A stretch of 64,000 nucleotides of DNA. It comes from Myrmaecium sp. VS I D KN 1. Its lineage: Eukaryota; Ascomycota; Dothideomycetes; Valsariales; Valsariaceae. The stretch spans positions 496,001-560,000 of the forward strand of contig JADQAV010000020.1 in assembly GCA_019775845.1 (NCBI GenBank), in the 5' to 3' direction. Position 1 is the stretch's first letter. The number at the start of each line of letters is the position of its first letter. The translations under genes were made by a program, and so were the position numbers. The notes under the pieces were generated by a model, which saw only the letters and a program-made list of their open reading frames with translations, was not told where the DNA came from and searched no databases. This document shows, in pieces, positions 46,076 to 58,304 of this stretch.

Positions 46076-47675
46076 TCAGCCCTCCTCTCTCTCCTTCCTC
46101 CCCCTCTCCTCGTCCACCTCGCATACCGTTGCCTCATCATTGGCAGGGCAGGACCTCACGTCCCCAGACTTCATCAACATTGCGCTCTCCGGCTCCGGCC
46201 TCGAAGACACCCTCGGCACCGTATCATCGGAGACAATCCGGGGCAGCTCGATCCTGCTGAGATGACAGCTCTCCTCCTCGCCGGCGGGGGATTCGTCCGA
46301 CTTCAAGGACGGGAAGACGCGGGGCCAGATCATGCGCAGAAACTGTCGCAGAGCCGGCATGCAGCTGCAGATGATGCCCACGGCGGCCTCGACCCAGGAC
46401 CAGACGATGAGGTTCGCATTGTCCCCTGTTGTCGTGGAAGAGAATCCGGTCAGCGAAATACGGAGGCAAGGCTGCGAGCTGGAGCCAGAAGAAAGGGCAG
46501 AGGGGTGATAGGAGTAAAAGGGGAGGGATAACGTACAGGTGGGATTCTCGGCTCGGAGACCAAACTGCGCGATCTCCCTCAAGCGAACGCACGAGATGAC
46601 GGTATCCAAGCCGCCGACGAAGAACATGCAGAGCACGGCCAGGCGGCGACGGCGACCCATGCGCATGCGCCACACCTTGCGGACCGGCAAGCCCAGCACC
46701 ACAACGTTCCAGCTGATGTTCAGGGCGGCCATGATCCAGCCGATGGTGTGGACGTCGCGGCAGCTGCCCTCGTGCTCCCCGTCCCACTGGTCCCAGACGA
46801 AGGCCACGGGCCAGCACTGGAAGACGACGGTGAAGAGGTTGGCGAGGCCCCAGGCGCTGATGAGGCCGATGAGGGCATAGATGGCGACGTGGAAGCGCGA
46901 GGGCGGGAAGATGCGGAGGTAGAAGAGGAGCATGGCGATCTTGATCAGGGCGATGGAGAGGGCGTAGATGATTTCGAGGGCCCAGAAGAGCTGTGTGGGA
47001 GGTCGATCGTTCAGCGGGGCCAGGATCCTTTCGCGAGGGAAGGCGATAGTCACTTACGCGTAAAGAGGTGAGCAGATTCTTGGTGCTCACGTTCCAGATG
47101 TCCCGGCCGAAGCCGTGCAGGGCGCCGATGTGGATGACGATGGCGCCGCTCACAACGCAGCTCATAACCGCGAGGATGCACCAGTCGTCTGGGGTCAGAC
47201 GGCCGCGCGTGACGTGCCACCGCGTCCACACGCGCACGAGCACGCAGAGCAGGCCGACGATGGTGAAGACGAGGGCGTTGACGTCCAGGATGAGAGTGCG
47301 GTCGCGCGGCGGGCCGCCGGCACCGTAGCACGCCAGCGCGGCTTCCCGATCATATTGCAGCGCCAGCAGGAGGGAGCTCGTCGGGCAGGTGCTGCTGAGG
47401 CAGTCGCGCAGGGATTCGGCGAGCGTGCCATTCGCGCAAATGCAGGAGGCGTCGTAGAGGGTGCAGTTGCTCCCGGGGACCAGATCGAGGAGGCAGTCGG
47501 TCTACTTCCACGTGGTCAGAATGGACTTGACAGCGAGGAGGAATGGCGTGCTCACAATGCATGCAGGGACATAGGTGCCGTTGATGATTGTAGAGTTCGA
47601 CGTTTGTGCGCGGGCTGTGGAGGCCAGGAGGAGCAGAAGGCAGAGAAGGTGAAGGGGCCACCATAATGCTCGCAT
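46076..47675 (-). CDS. CFEM-domain Pth11-like seven-TM receptor
   Basis: Four exons, 47675-47556, 47501-47058, 46990-46537 and 46425-46076, 455 aa. After a signal peptide, an extracellular CFEM domain shows the eight cysteines at 39, 43, 53, 60, 62, 74, 79 and 98 in the family spacing, preceded by Pro (PAC). Asp57 precedes CxC in the pattern that ligates haem in haem-binding CFEM proteins. The rhodopsin-like membrane part follows, with LTPDDWCILAVM, FGRDIWNV, ALIKIAMLLFYLRIFP, FQCWPVAFVWD and PTWDNANLIVWSWVE. The cytosolic tail is rich in Ser, Glu and Arg. Pth11-type receptors sense surface or host cues in fungi. The ligand here is unknown. All three introns fall at codon-consistent sites. 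Confidence 0.88.
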
Positions 47676-49503
47676 GATTCCTGGGGTTAAGACGCGTGCG
47701 GCGCATGTGCTGAGGGCGAGTCGCAGTCCATACGCACCGCCTGACAAGGAAGGAGAGGTGGGCCGCGAAGAGGAAGATGGTGAAAGATGGAGGCGAAGCC
47801 GGGGATGCGGATGGAGTCTGGGTGGTACCTGCAGTAGTAGGAGTATTTAGTTAAGGATCTGATCGGACCGCTCGCGGAGAGGGCCGGGGGCCGTGAGAGC
47901 CGTCAAACAGGGACCGAAGCTTGATTGCCGTACCTTAGTTCGAACGGGATGGTGAGCGAGCCTGGAGTCCGCTGGTTTCGTCATGAAGGGGACTCTGGGG
48001 AGCTCTAGAAGCCAGACTCGTTCGCACGTTCATCGGCTTTCAACTTGACTAGGTATGAAGTTGTCCAGCATTCACGTCGCAAGGCTCTTTAGTCACTCCG
48101 CTTGTTACAGAGGCGCATTCTGAGCGAGGCGCGCACCCCAGGTCCCAGCAGTGCGGCACGTCGCGACCTCGTTGCTCGCTCGATCTACCCATGGTCGCCG
48201 ATCTCCCGTAGATCGTGGCTCGGGCTTGGGCAGAGCCGTACCTGTATGCGGCATGGTGGCCAGGGCGATGTCGACGCCTCAAGCTTGAGGTGGCAAAGCC
48301 CTCAACCTTATCGCCACTTAGCGCACCTGCTTCGTCTCGACCCGGTCATCATCACAGTCCAGATCTCGGGGTCTTTCTTCTGCAAGCCTGCTCTTCTTCA
48401 GGCTGAGGCAGGTGGATTGATGTCGTGTCCCTCATCATCCGCACTCCCATTCGACGGTACTCGTCTTGACGCTCTCCACGTTCGGGCTTAGCTGGCCAGT
48501 TCCGTGGTTATCAGTTCTTTCAATAGCGTTCTCCCTCTAATATTGCCTTTGTCTTTCTTCGGCGACGGAAAGGAATGTCACTGTCCTCCATCACCAAGAG
48601 ATTCCTCAGCTTGTCACGTCCTTGCCGCAGTGTGCCAGATCAGCCCATGTGCATATGCAACAGTTCTTGTGACGGTGTGTATCCATCAGTTTGCTCAATT
48701 AGTATGAGCTTCTCGAGAGCTGGACACTCAAAAGTCGCCGGCTGAGCGAGGAGTTGCGCCACGACCTGGAAGGTGTCGAGAACCAAAGGAGCGTAGTGTC
48801 TGCGCGATGTCTCTCCACATCCGCAGTACTATCCCCTTGGGACCAGCCGCCACCCTATAAGGCGTTAGGCTGCACCAACTGGCAGTCGTGGCCGATGTCG
48901 CCGTTGTTCTGGCTGACGGTGGACTGAAGAGCTCGAAGAGAGACCTCGCAGAGGAGCGGAGCGGATATACTTCGCAAAGCCGACCGAGTGCGCGATGGCG
49001 GGGAGATATGGAGGGCGGCGATCACGGAAAATGAAGCGAAGGCGGACAGTGGAAGAAGATAGTAGTAACAAAGTGCAAGGGCCAAAGGTGAAGTTGGCGA
49101 CGTATTCCAGAGTCTGTACAGAGGACCTTGACGTGCTGGAGTTCCTGGAGCAACGAAGTTGTGGCCCTGAGGGTCATTTCGCTTATGTCATCAGATGACG
49201 TGCGGCCTGAGGTTGAGAGGAATCCTGCAGGCACTGCGGGGGAACCATTCACCACCACTCCACACCACCGCGTACGTCAACCATACGCCATGCGGTGCAA
49301 CTCTGCCCGAACGTTTGCCATCATCATGACATGACTTCCGCTGTCAACGGCCCGCACCTCTCCCTGAAGAAGTGATGGAGTGACATCTGCTGCAGCTGCC
49401 AACTAGTTGGCTCCCCACGCGCCCAAAACCGCTTTCCTCCTCCGACCCTCTGCTGGAAGCCTCCTTCAGCCCGAAACCGTTGAATGTGCAACCTCCAAGC
49501 AGA
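47676..49503. other. Intergenic, no gene seen
   Basis: A 1.83 kb divergent region between the CFEM receptor and the short-chain dehydrogenase. No convincing frame, tRNA or repeat. Confidence 0.4.
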
Positions 49504-50692
49504 ATGCAGTCCGTCCTACAACCTGTCATTGGTCCGAAGAAGGAAATCCACGACCTCACCGGTCGCGTTGCGCTCGTCACCGGCGGCGCATTCGGGATCG
49601 GGTAAGTATGTAACGGCCTGCCCGATGGAGAGCCTGTCGCTGATGTAAACCAGGTATGAGATCTCCCGGGCCTTCGCCATGAATGGCGCTCGCGTCGTTA
49701 TGGTCAACCGCAAAGAAGACCAGGGTCAGGATGCGGTAGCAAAGATCAAGCAGGAAGCCGGCGAGACAGCTCAGGTCGAGTGGTTGGAGTGCGACATGGG
49801 GGATCTGAAGCAGATCAAGCAAGTGTTCACCGAGTTCCGGGAAAGGGAAGAGAGGCTAGATTTGGTATGACCTTACAATCAACATTTCCCAGCCAGTCTC
49901 GCATTACTGACTCTGTATCCTCGTCCCGCAGCTCATCCTCTCAGCCGGCATCAACGTGAACCAATACGGCGAAACCCGCGATGACATCGACCGCCACTTC
50001 CAGGTGAACTGGCTCGGCCAGTTCTACGTCGTCAATCAGCTCTACCCCCTCCTCCGCAAGACGTCGAAACTCCCGGACACTCCGGCACCCCGAATCGTCT
50101 TCGAAGCTTCCGAGCAGCATCGTGCCGCGCCCTCCTCCGTACACTTCGGCTCGCTCGAAGAGATCAACGACCCCTCACTCAGCCCCCTTGAGCTCTACGG
50201 CCGCACCAAGCTCGCCATCATCCTCGGCGTCAAGTATGGACTGGTGGAGAAGGTCATCAAGCCTAACGGGGACAAGATCTACGCACTCTCGGTGCACCCG
50301 GGCGCCGTACGTATCCCTTTCCCTTGATTCCTCACTTCTTCATTATACACGCTAACAACGCGCCCTTCTTCCGACAGGTCAACACCGCCATGCAACAGCA
50401 GTGGAAAGACGCTTACCCCGGCCTGCTCGGAAAACTGCTCACCACCGTTATGCTCGCAGGCGGGCGGAATGTGGAGCAGGGGTCCTACAGCGCCTTGTAC
50501 GCGGCCACCTCACCGGAGGTCGAGGAGAAAGGGTGGAACGGGTGGTACCTCACTGACCCGGGGCAGCCTGGCAAGGAGACCAGCCAGGCCTCCGACCCGC
50601 TGCTGGGCGCTGCACTATGGGATCTGAGCACTCGCTTGGTCCGAGAGAAGGTCGGGGAGGATGCGCTGGTGGACTGGAGCCAGGAGGCTTGA
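49504..50692 (+). CDS. Short-chain dehydrogenase/reductase (SDR)
   Basis: Four exons, 49504-49601, 49654-49864, 49932-50306 and 50378-50692, 332 aa. The N-terminal cofactor motif is VALVTGGAFGIG, split by the first intron. The usual NNAG appears as LILSAGIN. The active-site Tyr and Lys are in LYGRTKLA, with Ser in FEASEQH upstream. HPGAVNTAM is the conserved Pro-Gly turn after the active site. It resembles the WW-domain-oxidoreductase/retinol-dehydrogenase-like group and fungal Env9-like proteins, which reduce carbonyls with NAD(P)H. No signal peptide. The substrate is unknown. Confidence 0.88.
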
Positions 50693-51210
50693 GGGGCCGG
50701 CTTCGCGTAGGTATATGGGAGTGTCGAACCGGCCAAAGAGCTTTGGCTGTGCGGAGCAGGTGCCTATGGACGAGGTCATGACTCAACGAAATGTAATGAA
50801 CTTATGAAATCCCGATGGTCTTTCCGTTCCTTACGTGCTGGTTTTCCGATCCTGCTCCCTAACGTTCCAAACGTCTTTATGCCTGAGGCAACGGGTAGTC
50901 AGAGAACCCATCACGGTGTTGACGTCACCGCGACGAGTGCATCCGTGACAACGACGCGACCATGACGGATGTACGACGACGCGATAGTTGCACTTCTACC
51001 CCCACAACCACCTGCACTTCTCCATCTTCACCTCCACTTCCATCGATCTAGGTACCCTTCCATCCCCGCATCTCCACACTCTCCTCACTTCCGCACAATA
51101 ACCGTTACTTACGCCAAAACCGGAACCATCGTCGTTGGACACGTTCAGTCAGGAGGAAACCCGCACATAGCGAATAAACCAGTGGACTCCTATTTTCACC
51201 ACCAACAACC
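50693..51210. other. Intergenic, no gene seen
   Basis: A 518-bp spacer that probably holds the SDR terminator and the promoter of the small membrane-protein gene. It contains two TGACG-type motifs near 50922 and 50947. Confidence 0.4.
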
Positions 51211-51814
51211 ATGGACGAGAAGTCAACCTATCCCCGCTACCCTCAGGTCTCTTTCGGTCGCGCCATGGGTGAGTTTCTCCATTCTTTCTGATGTGCGGAC
51301 GCACTCCCTTCCCCTCATTCTCCTACATCCTCTGTCTACCACCACCCTACTCATAAGCCTCCCCTCAACAGCAATCGGCATCGGCGCCGGCGCCCTCGGC
51401 GCCGCCACCATGGCCCTCACCGCCAAACTTGAGCAAACCCTCATCACCAACCGGCCCAACTCCTACGTGCCCCGGGACACCGTGTCACGACTACTGCCGA
51501 TCCCGGACTCGTTCCGGGCCGCGCACCCGGACCTGACGAACCACCTGCACCACTTCGGCATGGGAGTGCTGACGGCGCCGATCCGGGCGGCGATGAGCTA
51601 CTACGGCGTCATCGGCCCCGTGGCGAGCTATCTGTTCTGTGGCCTCCGCGTGCTGGCGGATCAGCTGGTGGAGAATGCGGCGGGGACGAGCGCGATGCCG
51701 TGGACGTGGCCGATTAACGAGCAGGTGGTGGATTTGCTGCATAAGGGGGTGTTTAGCGTTGTGGTCGGGTACTTGACGGATCGGGTGGTGAGGGGGGTGG
51801 ATTGGTTCAATTGA
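51211..51814 (+). CDS. Small membrane protein, fungal family of unknown function
   Basis: Two exons, 51211-51268 and 51372-51814, with a 103-bp intron, giving 166 aa. It starts MDEKSTYPRYPQVSFGRAMA. A Gly/Ala-rich membrane segment follows (AIGIGAGALGAATMALTA), then a polar loop. Further hydrophobic stretches lie around MGVLTAPIRAAMSYYGVIGP and VVDLLHKGVFSVVVGYLTD. MPWTWPINEQVVDLLHKGV resembles a conserved pattern I recall from uncharacterised fungal membrane proteins. Function unknown. Confidence 0.75.
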
Positions 51815-52021
51815 TGGGAGAGGGAGGGGTTGATGGCTTCGATCTGTGGTGGAATGGACGCTTGGAAATCTCGGCGGGTCGTCCATTCTTCGGCATATGG
51901 TATGGGAAATGACGAAGGGAAACAGAGGAGTAGCTCTCCTCCGCAGTACAACCTGCCAGCTAGCCGTTCGCGCACACTGCCTATATTAATGCAAAACCAC
52001 TCTTAATTCACCATCATCACA

Positions 52022-52123
52022 TCCGTTGTGGTCTAGTGGCTAGGATTTGTCGCTCTCACAGAGGTTTCCTGGTTATATCTCTTCAGCGCCGACAAGGCCG
52101 GGGTTCAATTCCCCGCAACGGAA
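52022..52123 (+). tRNA. tRNA-Glu(CUC) with 30-nt intron
   Basis: Acceptor TCCGTTG pairs perfectly with CAACGGA, discriminator A. Anticodon stem TGTCG/CGACA, with loop CTCTCA before the intron and C after it, anticodon CTC. The intron, about 52059-52088, starts one base 3' of the anticodon. T-arm CGGGG TTCAATT CCCCG. A long T-rich tract at 52155-52190 follows and could end Pol III transcription. Confidence 0.92.
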
Positions 52124-52592
52124 TTATGCTATCTGCTCTCGAGCAGCGTATGGTGTTTTTCTCTTTTTTTTTTCTTTTTTTTTTTTTTTTCCTGGAGGCC
52201 CTCTTTTTAGGCGGGGCTTTGTGGAGGGCATCAAGTGGAATAAGCGAGGAGCTTGGCGGGCACGACGGGCTTGGTGGTGGGGGCGTCTGGGCTTCCGACT
52301 TTAACTCACCTAGCGAGACGGTGATCGAGACTGCACAGTATGGAGGATCTCATATATGGGTTTACATTTTTCGCATTTTGCCGTGAGCGTGAGTGATGCT
52401 CAGTCAGTCCGTGGGTGCCCAGAATAGAGAACTTGTTTTTGTTTATCTTTTTTTCTTTTTGCTTTTCTTCTTCCGAAGAAATGAAAAGGACCTCCAGGAC
52501 TTCGCTATATCCTCCGATTGGGAAAGGTGAAGGCGAGAATGAAGGAAAGAGAAAAGATTTCAGAACGCAAATTTCCGCCGCGACCAAAACCC
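52124..52592. other. Intergenic with long T tract, no gene seen
   Basis: A 469-bp spacer between tRNA-Glu and the sugar-transporter stop. A near-homopolymer T run occupies about 52155-52190, and a second T/C-rich run about 52435-52470. Confidence 0.5.
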
Positions 52593-54784
52593 TCACGCCT
52601 TATCCTCTACCTTCTCGGACTCAACCACAGACCCCACCGTCCCGCTCTTTGTCACGTATTTGTCGAATTTGCGGAGGGGAACGCGTGCTTCGAAGCTGCA
52701 GACGGGAAGAAGAGGTCAGTCACCAACCGCCAGTCATCAGGTAGAGAAGGGCTTGCAGCAAAAGAGCAAGGAGAAGAAACTGGGGGAGGGAGGTGACATA
52801 CAGCTCATCAATCTCCCCCGTCGTCCGCCGAGCCACTTCAGGGAGTATGAACCACGCAATAACCACCGCAATCGACCCAGTAGCAGCAAAGCTATCCCCT
52901 CATCATCAGCGCAAGAACACGAGCAATAAAGCACAAAGACACAACCTACAAAAACCCCGTCCTCACCCCCCACCCCGCCGGGCCCTCAATCATCACCGGC
53001 GTGACAAAGCTAAACATAACCGCCACCGCATTACTCAGCGCCAGCGCCCACCCCGCGGTGCGGGCGCGAAGCCGCTGCGTCGGAACCTCCGCCGCATACG
53101 CATAGCCGACCGCGCTCGCACCCGTGGTCGCAAACGTCGCCACGCACGCGCACAGCACCAGCACCTTGGCGAGGGGCGGGGCGGTGTAATCGAAGCAGCC
53201 GACGACGCCGATGCCGAGGACGGCGAGGGAGGTGACGGCGAAGGGGTACACGGTCAGCGGACGGCGGCCGACGCGGTCGGTCAGCAGGGCGGTGAGGAGC
53301 ATGCTGGCGAGCTGGACGCTGGAGAGGATCGTGGTAACTCGGAACGGGTCGTGGTTGCCGGCGGCCTGGAAGAAGTAGGTGGCGTAGGTGTTGAAGAGGG
53401 CGAGGCCGAGGAGTTGCTGGGTGATCTTGGGCCAGGCGGCGATGAGGAGCCGGAGGGGGTTGCGGTGCTGGAGGATGGCGCGGTGGGTCGGGGAGGGGTC
53501 GTAACTGTGGTGGGCGTGGGAGAGGGTGGTGGTCATGATGGACTGGCGTTGGGAGGGACGGTTAGGAGGTGATACTGGGGAGGGTTGGAGATGGGAGGTC
53601 TTACGATCTGTTCGGGGATCGAGTAGCCTGGCACGCTCCCGTTGAGGCGGTGGAGGACGTGGCCGGCTTGGTCGAAACGGTCCTTGCTCGCGAGCCACCA
53701 GGGCGATTCGGAGAGGAAGAGGAAGATGAGGAGGATGCTGCCGATCATGGCCCACTGCGGAGGATGAGGATGAGGGCGCCGGGGGAGGGGTTTGATCTCG
53801 ACGTACCTGCGTGTAGATCGGGGTGCGGAAGTTGTACGGGTCGATGGCGTTGAGCCGGTTCAGGGCGAGGGAGGCGAAGAGTTGGCCGAGGACAAACCAG
53901 CTGGGGATGGTGCATGAGCAGAAGGGTTGAGGGAGGCGGGAGGTGTGCGCAACCACTCACAAGCTGTACGCGTTGATGAACAGCCCGCGCAGCTGGGTCG
54001 GGGCGATCTCCGAGAGGTAGAGCGGCATGGTGGCTTGCAGCATGCCGACGCCGACGCCGGAGAAGAGTTTGGCGATCAGCCAGTGCTCCCATCGGGTTGC
54101 GAAGCTTTCGATGAATACGCTCTGTATGTGGATGAGCAAGGTGTGAATGCTTTCGTTTCTGCATGGGGAGGAAGGACTCACGACGAGTAGGACGAGCCAG
54201 ATGATGTACATGGCTGGCTTCCGACCGAGCGCTTCGGTGGCGTATTGGAGAAGCTCAAAATATCCATTCGGGTTAGTATAACAGTACTGTACGGACTCCA
54301 ACAAAAGCCGGGAAGGCCAGGAGGGGAGGGAGGAGGGCAGTGAGGCATACAATCTGTCCCACCGTCTGTCCCGCGCTTTGAATGCCGCCCCAGGCGCTCA
54401 CATACTTCCCATCAATAATGGTGGTCCCCGGCTTCGCCATCTGCCGGATGAAGCCCTTATTCGACACGACGCCGCCGTTGAGGTTGATCTCTGCCCTCGG
54501 ACACCAGGTCACAATCAGTTCCATAAGCACGGCTGGAGTCCCTCCCACTCACGATAGCCATCCAACGCGGCGCTGAAGGAGGCCAGCAGGCCGACGAACG
54601 ATACCCACCGGTAACGCCGCATGCTCGGCCAGATGCCGAGGTCGTCCTCTTTGGAGCGGATAACGGGCGGGAGGGTGGCTTTGCTGTCGCACTCCTCGAT
54701 TTGTTGGCTCTCGCTCTTCGTTGTCGTCGTCTGCTCCGACCAGACGGCGTTGGCGTCGTCTTTGCTCTCGTCTATCGCGGGCAT
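52593..54784 (-). CDS. MFS sugar transporter (sugar porter family)
   Basis: Nine exons: 54784-54553, 54490-54351, 54253-54182, 54121-53961, 53900-53807, 53754-53605, 53542-52950, 52891-52802 and 52695-52593, 544 aa. All junctions restore one frame. Motifs of fungal sugar porters: EALGRKPAMYIIW (loop 2-3), WEHWLIAKLFSGVGVGMLQA, PLYLSEIAPTQLRG, LSESPWWLASKDRFDQA (PESPRWL-like), LLTDRVGRRPLTVYP and FILPEVARRTTGEIDELFEA (PETKGR-like). Twelve membrane segments are expected. It resembles the alpha-glucoside/hexose permease group. It shares a 544-bp divergent promoter with the GH78 gene, so import of a rhamnose- or uronate-containing oligosaccharide is plausible, but sequence does not prove the substrate. 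Confidence 0.88.
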
Positions 54785-55328
54785 GGTGGTAGATGTTGGT
54801 GGGGTGTACAGTATGGCAAGATTGTATCTATCTGTCTAGAACGTGAGTGCGGGCTGGGTGGGACAAGAGTGAGTGCTCTTCCCCAGGCTTTAAGGCGAGT
54901 GGGTCTGAGAACCGGCTCCCGTTCTGCGAGTGAGAACGGGGGCATGGGGGAGGTGGGGCTGCACGGAGAGTGAACCTTGCTCCTTGGATTTCCCCACGGG
55001 GTAGATGGCGGAGGGTATTCTTCCGGCTGGCCAACAAAGGAGTGAGGGGCAGTTCACATCCCTGACGGCTTTACACCTTGGTCGGCCATTGACCGAGGCC
55101 CTTTTGCTGCGGAGGGGAAGATGTGATTCGGCATTGGCGAATGGCTAGTCGGTCGCAGATGACCCGAGCACGAACCGACCGCACCCATGTCCGCTTTCAT
55201 CCCCCTCGTGGAGAGGATCTTGGGCATCTCTCCATGAACGAATACGAACTTCTCTTCAACTCGATTCACTCTCGCGACAACCAACAACTCTCCACTCCCA
55301 CCTCTCCCTCATTCACACTCAGCTCACA
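54785..55328. promoter_or_regulatory. Divergent promoter of sugar transporter and GH78 gene
   Basis: A 544-bp head-to-head spacer with a C/A-rich leader before the GH78 ATG. No classic TATA box is clear. Shared control of both genes is inferred from the arrangement. Confidence 0.45.
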
Positions 55329-57990
55329 ATGCTACCAGTCACCAAAGAAGAGCAAAAGGCAAGCCCACACCCGCTAATGGCATCGCCCCCCCGCATTCAC
55401 AACTAACATACCCTCACCACCACCGCAAGACCATCGCGGCCCTCACGGCGAACTGGATCTGGACACCATACTGGACCGACTCCGCAAGCACCACCAACAC
55501 CGCCGCGCGACTGGTGCGCTTCACCCGCACCTTCGACCTCCCCGCCGCCCCCTCGTCGCCAGCGTTCCTGCACTGCTCCGCCGACACACGGTACAAGCTC
55601 TTCGTCAACGGGACGCGGGTGGCGGTCGGACCGGCCCGGGGCGGGCCGCAGCTGTGGTTCTACGACACGGTTGAGATCGGGACGCATTTGCGGGCGGGCC
55701 GCAACGAGCTGCGGTTCGAGGTGCTGCGGTATTTTCCTGGGCATCGGGGCGGGATGCCTTTTGAGCGGACGGCGCTGCCGGGTTTGACGGTTGTTGGTAC
55801 TGTTGAGGCGGGTGGAGTGATGGTGAAGCTGGATTCGTTGATGGGGTGGCAGGCGCAGGTTGACGAGACTGTGCTTTTTCCTATGGGTGTGCCGGATGAT
55901 GTGTTTCTTCATGTACATCCGTCCCTCACACTCGTTCGGAGGACAGGCTAAGCTGACTGTCACAGATCAACGAACGCATCTTTCCCGGCCCTCCGAGCCC
56001 CGTCCTGGCGCCGGTGCCCTACCACATCAAGACGCTGAACGGCGAGCTATCACCCTGGTTCCTACGTCCGCGCGGGATTCCCATGCCAGATGAGAGTCCC
56101 TGCGAGATCAACGCAGTTCACAACTGCCACAGCAGCGTCCCCGTCGCCGACTGGACCGCCTTCCTCACCGAGGGCAAACCAGTCACGCTCCCGCTCGGCT
56201 CCACCCACACGCTGGACCTGCAAGCGGCAGCCCACTCCACCGCCTTCATGCGCTGGACCTTCCAGGCCGCCCAGCAGTCCCGGGTCCACCTCCGCATCAC
56301 CTACTCCGAAGGCTACGAGGGCGAGCCGCGCGCCTACCCCTTCCTCCGAAGCAAAGGCGACCGCCTCAACGCCGCCAACGGCCACATCCTCGGGCCCTGC
56401 GACGACGTCACGCTCGACCTGCCCCCGGACCACGAGCCCGTCACCTACGAGCCCTTCTGGTTCCGCACGTTCCGGATCCTGCGACTCGCCGTGACCGTCG
56501 GCCCGGCGGCCGTCACGCTGGTCTCCCTCGCCGCCTCCCAGACCAACTACCCGCTGCACCCGAAAGCTGGCTGGCGCAGCCCGTCCTGGCCGCTCGCGGA
56601 GCAGATGTGGGATATTTCGCTGCGCACGCTGCGGAACTGCATGTTTGACGCGTACACCGACTGTCCGTTTTACGAGCAACTGCAGTGCGTATAATTCCCC
56701 CCGCCCTGCTTTCCTCCCCCTAACCTCCCACCTAGATACGCCATGGACGCCCGCCCCACCGCCGCCCTGCACCACCTCCTCACCGGATCTCCCCTCCTCA
56801 GCCAGCGCACCCTCACCCTCTTCCTCACCGCCCTCCACCCCACAAACCTCACCCCCTCCCGCTTCCCCTCGCACACGCCGCAGCTCATCCCAGCATTCAG
56901 CCTGCACCTCCTCCTCCTCCTCCACGACCACCACACCACCTTCCCCAACACCCCCTGGCTACGCCAACTGCTCGGGCGCGCGGACAGCATCCTCGCCTAC
57001 TTCGACGCGCACCTGGACCCGACCACGGGCCTGGTCGCCCTCGCCCCGGACGCCGACCCGGACGTCTGGCCCTACGTCGACTGGGTCCCCGCCTGGGCCG
57101 CGTCGGCGTCATACCCACACAAGGGCGTCCCGACCGCGGCCCGCGCGTCCAGCGGCCGGCAGACGTATCTGAGCTGCGTGTACGCGGTGGCGCTGGAGCG
57201 GGCGGCGGCGGGGCTCGCGCGGGCTGGAGGCAGGGAGGGCGTGGCGGCGGAGTATGAGGCGCGTGCGATGGCGGTCCGGGAGGCGGTGAGGAGGGAGTGT
57301 TGGGATGAGCGGGTGGGGTGGTTTAGGGATGCGACTGTGGGAAGGGAGGAGGATGGGCCGGAAGGGGGGGATCCGGGGTGCAGTCAGCAGGGGCAGGTGT
57401 GGGCGGTTTTGGCGGGGTGTTGTGAGCGGCCGGGGATGTTGTTGGGGAGGGCGTTTGGGGAGGTGGGGGAGCGGGAGTTGTCGAGGTGTAGTTTTATGTT
57501 TTTGTGGTTTGCGATGAGGGCGGCGAGTGAGGTGTCGTTGCCGGATGGATGGCGGAAGGAGGGGGGGGAGAGTGTGTATGATGTGCTGTGGCGCAGGATG
57601 ATGGGGAGATTTGAGAGGATGGTTAGGGTGGAGAGGTTGAGTACGTGGGCGGAGGATGATGTAAGAATGCGGAGTGATTGTCATGCGTGGAGTTGTGTGC
57701 CGATGTATGAGTTTATGGTGGAAGTGGCGGGGTTGAGGTGTGCGGCGCCTGGATGGACGGTGGTTGGATGGTGGCCTCGGGTCAGTTTGATGGAGGGGGG
57801 GGATGGTGAGTGTAGAGTGTGTTGTGGGGAGGTGAATGTGGTGACGGTTAGGTGGGTGAGGAGGCCGGAGGGCGTGTGGCTGGGGTTGGAGTTGGAGAGG
57901 GAGGCTGAGGTGAGGACGTGGTTACCCGGCTGGAAGGAGCAGAAGTGTGAGGGGGTGGTGAAAGAGATCGAGTATGGCTGGGAGGCTTGA
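55329..57990 (+). CDS. GH78 alpha-L-rhamnosidase-like glycoside hydrolase
   Basis: Four exons, 55329-55358, 55430-55912, 55966-56684 and 56736-57990, 828 aa. The first intron appears to use a GC donor (AAAAG|GCAAGC) and joins MLPVTKEEQK to TIAALTANWIWTPYW, as in related fungal proteins. An N-terminal beta-sandwich contains SADTRYKLFVNGTRVAVGPA. The (alpha/alpha)6 catalytic domain carries DCPFYEQLQYAMDAR (Asp403), the counterpart of the GH78 DCPxRxE active-site motif, then WPYVDWVP. A C-terminal beta-domain ends the protein. No signal peptide, so it is probably cytosolic and acts on imported oligosaccharides. GH78 releases L-rhamnose from glycosides. Third-codon G bias is very strong near the end. 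Exact substrate unknown. Confidence 0.88.
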
Positions 57991-58304
57991 GGGATGGGAA
58001 GTCGGAAGTGAATTGTAGGATGGACAGCTTCATATCATCTTGTGAAGACTAAGGGTCTCTCTGGTATGTCACTGGTTTAAAAAATTGCGAAGACCTTCCT
58101 TTGAAGTCCTTCAGATCTCGTGAAGCCGGTGGAGCACGGTTTATAGACGGTTCACAAGCCATGTGGTACATCGTTGCAGCACGTTTTCTGATCGTGAGAT
58201 ACAGTCTCCTCAAATCACACTGCCGCCCCTAACTCTGTAGAGCCAGACTCCTCTCCCCTTCAATTCCCACCCCTTCACATCCAGTGAACCAAACACACCC
58301 CCCA
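57991..58304. other. Convergent 3' spacer, no gene seen
   Basis: A 314-bp spacer between the converging GH78 and GH79 genes. Nothing but probable 3' UTR sequence. Confidence 0.5.
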
